Below are positions 14,191-17,040 of a stretch of DNA of 17,040 nt, piece by piece. The DNA comes from an uncultured Candidatus Saccharibacteria bacterium (GTDB taxonomy: Bacteria; Patescibacteria; Saccharimonadia; Saccharimonadales; JAEWBQ01): the NCBI GenBank assembly GCA_946885745.1, contig CAMPGV010000015.1, positions 1-17,040 on the forward strand, given 5' to 3'. Position numbers and translations under genes: made by a program. Every line of letters starts with the position of its first letter. Within the stretch, counting starts at the first letter, position 1. The notes under the pieces are model-generated. The model was not told the origin of the DNA and ran no database searches. It saw nothing but the letters and a program-made list of their open reading frames with translations.

Positions 14191-14293
14191 TGCCTACTCC
14201 GGAGAGACATACTGTGTGGGATCCGATCCACAAACAACTGAATATAGTCCGTTTTACAATCCCTTCCCATACAACACTCTCAAGGAGAAACCC

Positions 14294-14992
14294 ATGTTTA
14301 GTGCAACCGCAGCCCGTGCCGTAGCTGACCACGAGTTCGAGAAGACCACCGACCTCTTTGCCCTGGAACTCGAAGACCGCATCAAGAGTCTTTCGACAAC
14401 CGAGCGCACTGATCTCATGAACAACCTTCTCGCTGTCGTCAACAACACCGACACCACCAAGGCCTTCGCCGGGGGTACCTACTCCCAGGCCAAGGCCAGC
14501 GATGGTTCGGCAGCCAAGGCACTTGGCGGCTCCAGCGTCGATCCTGAGCGCGAGGCGCTGACCACCCTGGTCAACTCCCCCGTACTCTCGACCGGCCAGA
14601 AGCAGGCCATCAAGCGCGTTCTCGCTGAACCCAAGGATCCGGGCCACATCAGGGTCGAATCCGACGGAACCCCCAGCGAGGTCAAGACGCTCCAAGGCGA
14701 GGTTACCAACCTCACTGCAGACGCCAACAACGCCAAGAAGGAACTGGCCGACGAGCGAGACGACTCCAAGTCGGGCTCTCTCGCGGCCAAGCTCAAGGCA
14801 GCTGGCGCCCCTGCAGGCACGGTCGACAAGGCAAAGGTCAAGACCGAGGCTGACAAGATCAAGGCGGCGCTCGACAAGAGCAAAGCCAAGGTCGGCTTCT
14901 TCAATGGCAAGCCCAACGGGCACCAGATTGACGAGGCAGACTTCAAAACGGCCACCAAGGCCGCCGAGGACATCCTCAACCTGGTCAAGTAG
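14294..14992 (+). CDS. Unknown Ala/Lys-rich protein, probably highly expressed
   Basis: 232 residues, not recognised. It has no cysteine, no tryptophan, no signal peptide and no membrane segment. An N-terminal helical part (5-52, DLFALELEDRIKSL) is followed by a Gly/Ser/Ala linker (57-82), a helix pair, a short coiled coil (127-160, VKTLQGEVTNLTADANNAKK), and a Lys/Ala-rich region (165-200) ending in a small domain with GFFNGKPNGHQIDEADF. Codon use is strongly skewed: 24 of 26 lysines are AAG, and sampled stretches are 58-70% GC. I chose the ATG at 14294 (AAGGAG, 7 bases upstream) over the GTG at 14216, whose extension has no Shine-Dalgarno. Its strong promoter, structured leader and 3' hairpin suggest an abundant structural or binding protein. 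Confidence 0.75.
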   Translation: MFSATAARAVADHEFEKTTDLFALELEDRIKSLSTTERTDLMNNLLAVVNNTDTTKAFAGGTYSQAKASDGSAAKALGGSSVDPEREALTTLVNSPVLSTGQKQAIKRVLAEPKDPGHIRVESDGTPSEVKTLQGEVTNLTADANNAKKELADERDDSKSGSLAAKLKAAGAPAGTVDKAKVKTEADKIKAALDKSKAKVGFFNGKPNGHQIDEADFKTATKAAEDILNLVK

Positions 14993-15002
14993 CAGTGTGT
15001 AT

Positions 15003-15055
15003 CCCGCGAGGAGCGTGACCGTGGAACTACGAGTTCCCTTTCACGCTCCTCCGGG
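15003..15055 (+). other. Long 3' hairpin after the 232-residue protein gene
   Basis: GAGGAGCGTGA (15008-15018) pairs perfectly with TCACGCTCCTC (15041-15051); past a one-base bulge CCCG (15003-15006) pairs with CGGG (15052-15055). Inside, GGAACT (15023-15028) pairs with AGTTCC (15032-15037) around a 3-base loop. No T-run follows. It probably protects the 3' end from exonucleases. Confidence 0.7.
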
Positions 15056-15077
15056 AGCACTACCCTCGAATATATGG

Positions 15078-15097
15078 CACCCGACTGGGTGTTTTTT
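15078..15097 (+). terminator. Intrinsic terminator
   Basis: CACCC (15078-15082), a 4-base loop GACT, GGGTG (15087-15091) and six T residues. It closes the transcript of the 232-residue protein gene. The rest of the 207-base gap (14993-15199) holds the long hairpin and the next promoter. Confidence 0.8.
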
Positions 15098-15129
15098 GTT
15101 GTCTGTAACTATTCATTATAGAGATATTA

Positions 15130-15158
15130 TTGACAAACTATAGTTCTTATGCTAATCT
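15130..15158 (+). promoter_or_regulatory. Promoter of the 334-residue protein gene
   Basis: TTGACA (15130-15135), 17-bp spacer, TAATCT (15153-15158) with TGC before it (extended -10). It predicts a leader of about 35 nt with AAGGA nine bases before the ATG. Confidence 0.75.
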
Positions 15159-15199
15159 TAAACACATAAATCCAAAAAAACAAACAAGGAAATACCACC

Positions 15200-16204
15200 A
15201 TGAGTGAAACACTCCCCCGTTCCGCTTCAGCTCCAAACAAAATTGACGTCGCTACCCCGACCACAGAGGAGTTGCACATCATCGTTAACGGTGAAGCGCC
15301 TACTCTTGATAGCAGTGACCGCCCGATCGATACCCCGGAGAATACACTCGACACTCGTGAAACCTCTCGATCAGCTGGCCTCTTGCGCCGTGTCGCAAGT
15401 TTCCTGGAGCAACGCGCCCTTAATAAGGCTCACACCGCAGCTCTTAAAGAGTACCGCGCTGCTGATAACCTTGACTACACCGACCACGTCGCCAAGCTAG
15501 CCGATTCCGACAACGAAACTTACCAGGCAACTGGCCAGAAGCTTCTCGACCGTGAGCACCGCCGCGAAGACCGTGCGGAATTTATCGACAACGCCTCGAC
15601 ATTCGCCCGCACCACCGGTGCAGCCGCACTGAATGCCGCTCGTACAACCGGTGAAGTTGCAGTCGGCCTTAGCTACCTGGCTGGTGAACGTATCGCAAAG
15701 AGTGCTAAAAGCACCGGTGAAGCCCTGAAGGACAAAGCCCTAGAAGCGACCGACAAGGTAAAGGATGTTACCGAAACCGGCATTCTATATGGCATGGAAG
15801 CCGTCGATACGGTGAAAAGCGCAGCCGAGACAGGCGTACTCTACGGCATGAACGCCATCGATGAAGCCAAGGACCATATTGTCGCCACTAAAGACGTTCT
15901 GCATATGCGACTCAAGGAATTCGCCGAAGCAGCCCGCAATCGTCGTACCGCTCGTCGCGCTAAATGGGCAGCACGCAAGCAAGATGCCCTCGAATTTATA
16001 CAAGTCGTAAAGACCAATGGTGAAAATCTTGCTTCTGCCGCTATCGAGAAGGGTCAAGAAGTTATTGATACCGCCCGCAACGAAGGCCAGCGCGTGATCG
16101 GTGAAACGACTAACCGCATCAATACAGCCCGTGCCGCCGGTAGCGCCGCCCTAGAGGCCTACGCCGCCACTACTCAGGCTCACAATGAGCAGAATAAGTT
16201 ATAA
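15200..16204 (+). CDS. Unknown Ala-rich helical repeat protein
   Basis: 334 residues, not recognised. Residues 1-60 are acidic and probably disordered. The rest is predicted helical and rich in Ala, Glu, Lys and Arg, with no signal peptide. From about 137 to 235 it is built of amphipathic repeats: ARTTG occurs twice ten residues apart, and a tandem 18-residue repeat is clear (192-209 and 210-227, ETG-[IV]-LYGM-x-A-[IV]-D). An Arg-rich patch (245-260) and another helical region (270-325, with ATTQAHNEQNKL at the end) follow. Such patterns occur in LEA-like and apolipoprotein-like proteins that bind membranes or other surfaces; this is only likeness. It has its own promoter and a Shine-Dalgarno. 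A DUF5663-like gene follows 33 bases later. Confidence 0.75.
   Translation: MSETLPRSASAPNKIDVATPTTEELHIIVNGEAPTLDSSDRPIDTPENTLDTRETSRSAGLLRRVASFLEQRALNKAHTAALKEYRAADNLDYTDHVAKLADSDNETYQATGQKLLDREHRREDRAEFIDNASTFARTTGAAALNAARTTGEVAVGLSYLAGERIAKSAKSTGEALKDKALEATDKVKDVTETGILYGMEAVDTVKSAAETGVLYGMNAIDEAKDHIVATKDVLHMRLKEFAEAARNRRTARRAKWAARKQDALEFIQVVKTNGENLASAAIEKGQEVIDTARNEGQRVIGETTNRINTARAAGSAALEAYAATTQAHNEQNKL
15773..15880 (+). repeat. Tandem 54-bp coding repeat (18 residues x 2)
   Basis: Two units, 15773-15826 and 15827-15880, encode ETGILYGMEAVDTVKSAA and ETGVLYGMNAIDEAKDHI. The protein copies agree better than the DNA, so the duplication is old and kept by selection. Eighteen residues equal five helical turns. 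Confidence 0.7.
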
Positions 16205-16205
16205 T
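16200..16205 (+). promoter_or_regulatory. Possible -10 box of DUF5663-like copy B
   Basis: Perfect TATAAT overlapping the stop codon of the 334-residue gene, 32 bases before the next ATG. No -35 is clear (GGCTCA at 17 bp). The position mirrors the box in front of copy A. Confidence 0.4.
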
Positions 16206-16237
16206 CAACGTAGCATTTAACACAGAAAGATATCAAC

Positions 16238-16546
16238 ATGGATCAGCACATAACCAAAGAGACCCTAGAGAGTGTCGGCATTGCCGTAAAGCCTGAAGAC
16301 GAAGCGGCACTGCTTGACCACCTTAATACTACCCTTCAGGAGCGTGTCGGACTAGAAATCATCGACAGCCTCAACGACGAGCAGCTCGCAGTTCTCGCTG
16401 ACATCCAGGAGAACGGCGATCCGCAAACGGTTCAGCAGTGGCTAATCGACAACGTCCCTGAGCTAGATGAGATCAAAAAAGATGAAATTGATATCCTTCT
16501 CGGTGAACTTGCCGAGAATACCGATGGCATCAACGCTACTGCCTAG
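16238..16546 (+). CDS. DUF5663-like small acidic protein (copy B)
   Basis: 102 residues, function unknown, strongly acidic and helical, with no signal peptide or membrane helix. It aligns with the N-terminal half of copy A at 11814: a [LT]-L-x(2)-[LV]-G start, E-rich helix with L-x-H, then LQERVGLEIIDSLNDEQLAVL (copy A: LELRVGTKLSDGLSDAQLDEF) and QWLIDNVPEL (copy A: AWLAQHMPSY). It lacks copy A's second unit. Only a weak AGAAAG precedes the ATG. It follows the 334-residue gene by 33 bases and ends before a strong terminator, so the two are probably co-transcribed. Confidence 0.75.
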   Translation: MDQHITKETLESVGIAVKPEDEAALLDHLNTTLQERVGLEIIDSLNDEQLAVLADIQENGDPQTVQQWLIDNVPELDEIKKDEIDILLGELAENTDGINATA

Positions 16547-16561
16547 CTAGTCATCAAATTG

Positions 16562-16593
16562 AAACAGCCTGTTTTGCGACAGGCTGTTTTCAT
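16562..16593 (+). terminator. Intrinsic terminator, possibly bidirectional
   Basis: Perfect 10-bp stem AAACAGCCTG (16562-16571) and CAGGCTGTTT (16580-16589) with an 8-base loop, then a T-rich tail (TTCATT). It ends the plus-strand pair and lies just past the end of the convergent minus-strand gene; the reverse strand has only a short T tail, so function in that direction is less sure. Confidence 0.8.
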
Positions 16594-16601
16594 TACGTAG
16601 C

Positions 16602-17040
16602 CTAATGTCGACTACTTGTAATCAAGTCGAGCACCTCTTGCGGCAACATACCCGGCCTACTAATCCCGTAGCTACCCTCGGGCGTTAGGTAGGCCCAGTC
16701 ACGTGCAACAAGTTCGGGACCAACTCGTGACAGTAGGTTTGCTTGATCAGTAGCGTCAGTAATATTCACCTCGGAAAAAGTTTGGTACCACCCTTCTCCG
16801 TCTTCAACTGTTAACGCCTCAGCGCTGTAAGCTGGCGCAGCGGAAGGTAGCGGCGAAACAGGTGGGCGTGGTGGAGTTTCGGGTGGAGCTGACGGCGGCG
16901 ATGGTGATGGCTCCGGCTTGCCGACCGGCGACTCCGATACACTAGCCGATGGCGTAGGTGTTGGGCTTGGCGAGTCCGTTGGACCGCCCACTGGAGGGTT
17001 GCCGTCAAAGAAGTCGGTGATTTTGCCAAAGTCTATAAAC
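16602..17040 (-). CDS. Pro/Ser-rich protein, C-terminal part (runs off the right edge)
   Basis: Partial. The frame stays open to the window edge (about 145 residues seen, from FIDFGKITDFFDGNPP onward), so the GTG at 16991 is unlikely to be the true start. After this come about 50 residues almost entirely of Pro, Ser, Thr, Glu and Val (for example SPSPTPTPSASVSESP), a low-complexity linker like those outside the membrane. A compact C-terminal segment follows (LTVEDGEGWYQTFSEVNITD, DWAYLTPEGSYGISRPGML, PQEVLDLITSSRH). I do not recognise the family. A surface-anchored protein with its N-terminal domain or membrane helix beyond the edge is the likeliest reading. Confidence 0.65.
   Translation of the reverse strand, partial: FIDFGKITDFFDGNPPVGGPTDSPSPTPTPSASVSESPVGKPEPSPSPPSAPPETPPRPPVSPLPSAAPAYSAEALTVEDGEGWYQTFSEVNITDATDQANLLSRVGPELVARDWAYLTPEGSYGISRPGMLPQEVLDLITSSRH

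Noticed and set aside
14090..14230. tRNA or known small RNA in the leader
   Set aside because: No cloverleaf or TTC-loop pattern fits, and I recognise no known RNA family; a novel RNA remains possible.
14216..14293. GTG start extending the 232-residue protein by 26 residues
   Set aside because: No Shine-Dalgarno before the GTG, while AAGGAG stands 7 bases before the ATG at 14294.
14294..14992. Horizontal transfer as the reason for the unusual base composition
   Set aside because: The adjoining 334-residue gene also has GC-rich stretches (one sampled line is about 62%), and the bias favours one codon per residue, which fits high expression better; transfer is not excluded.
1..17040. CRISPR array, insertion sequence, integrase or defence system
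   Set aside because: No spaced direct repeats, transposase or integrase genes, or recognisable defence proteins were seen; the only tandem repeat is the 54-bp coding one.

Overview
The window looks like a chromosome segment of a member of the Candidate Phyla Radiation, most likely Candidatus Saccharibacteria (TM7). The reasons are the type IV prepilin leaders (KGFTIVELLIVIVVIAILAA followed by an NGIQNRA motif), a short adenylate kinase, a pair of DUF5663-like small proteins, and compact gene packing with many overlaps. UGA acts as a stop: recJ, def and the phosphoribosyltransferase gene all end in TGA at sensible lengths, so the Gracilibacteria/SR1 code does not apply. The lineage is inferred from these traits; no 16S gene is present.

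Left part (1-11822), housekeeping. ftsA (-) and murI (+) diverge from overlapping promoters. A tight minus-strand operon follows: rpsU, yqeY, adk, map and a DUF2306 membrane protein gene. Two tandem prepilin genes come next, then a small winged-helix gene with recJ, and a phosphoribosyltransferase-like gene, all on the minus strand. priA, def and fmt follow on the plus strand. With map, def and fmt cover formylation, deformylation and methionine removal at protein N-termini.

Right part (11814-17040), mostly genes of unknown function. On the minus strand are a DUF5663-like gene and a 561-residue protein with Gly/Ala-rich membrane helices and a C-terminal LysM domain. On the plus strand are a 232-residue Ala/Lys-rich protein, a 334-residue helical protein with 18-residue repeats, and a second DUF5663-like gene. 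The C-terminal half of a Pro/Ser-rich protein runs off the right edge on the minus strand.

Two signals stand out. First, many genes carry a -10 box whose end lies only 6-9 bases before the ATG, which predicts leaderless mRNAs; genes inside operons or with longer leaders usually have Shine-Dalgarno (SD) sequences instead. Second, the 232-residue gene looks like a self-contained, strongly expressed unit. It has a consensus promoter, a leader of about 200 nt with a 16-bp perfect hairpin, a strong SD, strongly biased codons, a long 3' hairpin and a separate intrinsic terminator. It is the best candidate here for something undescribed.
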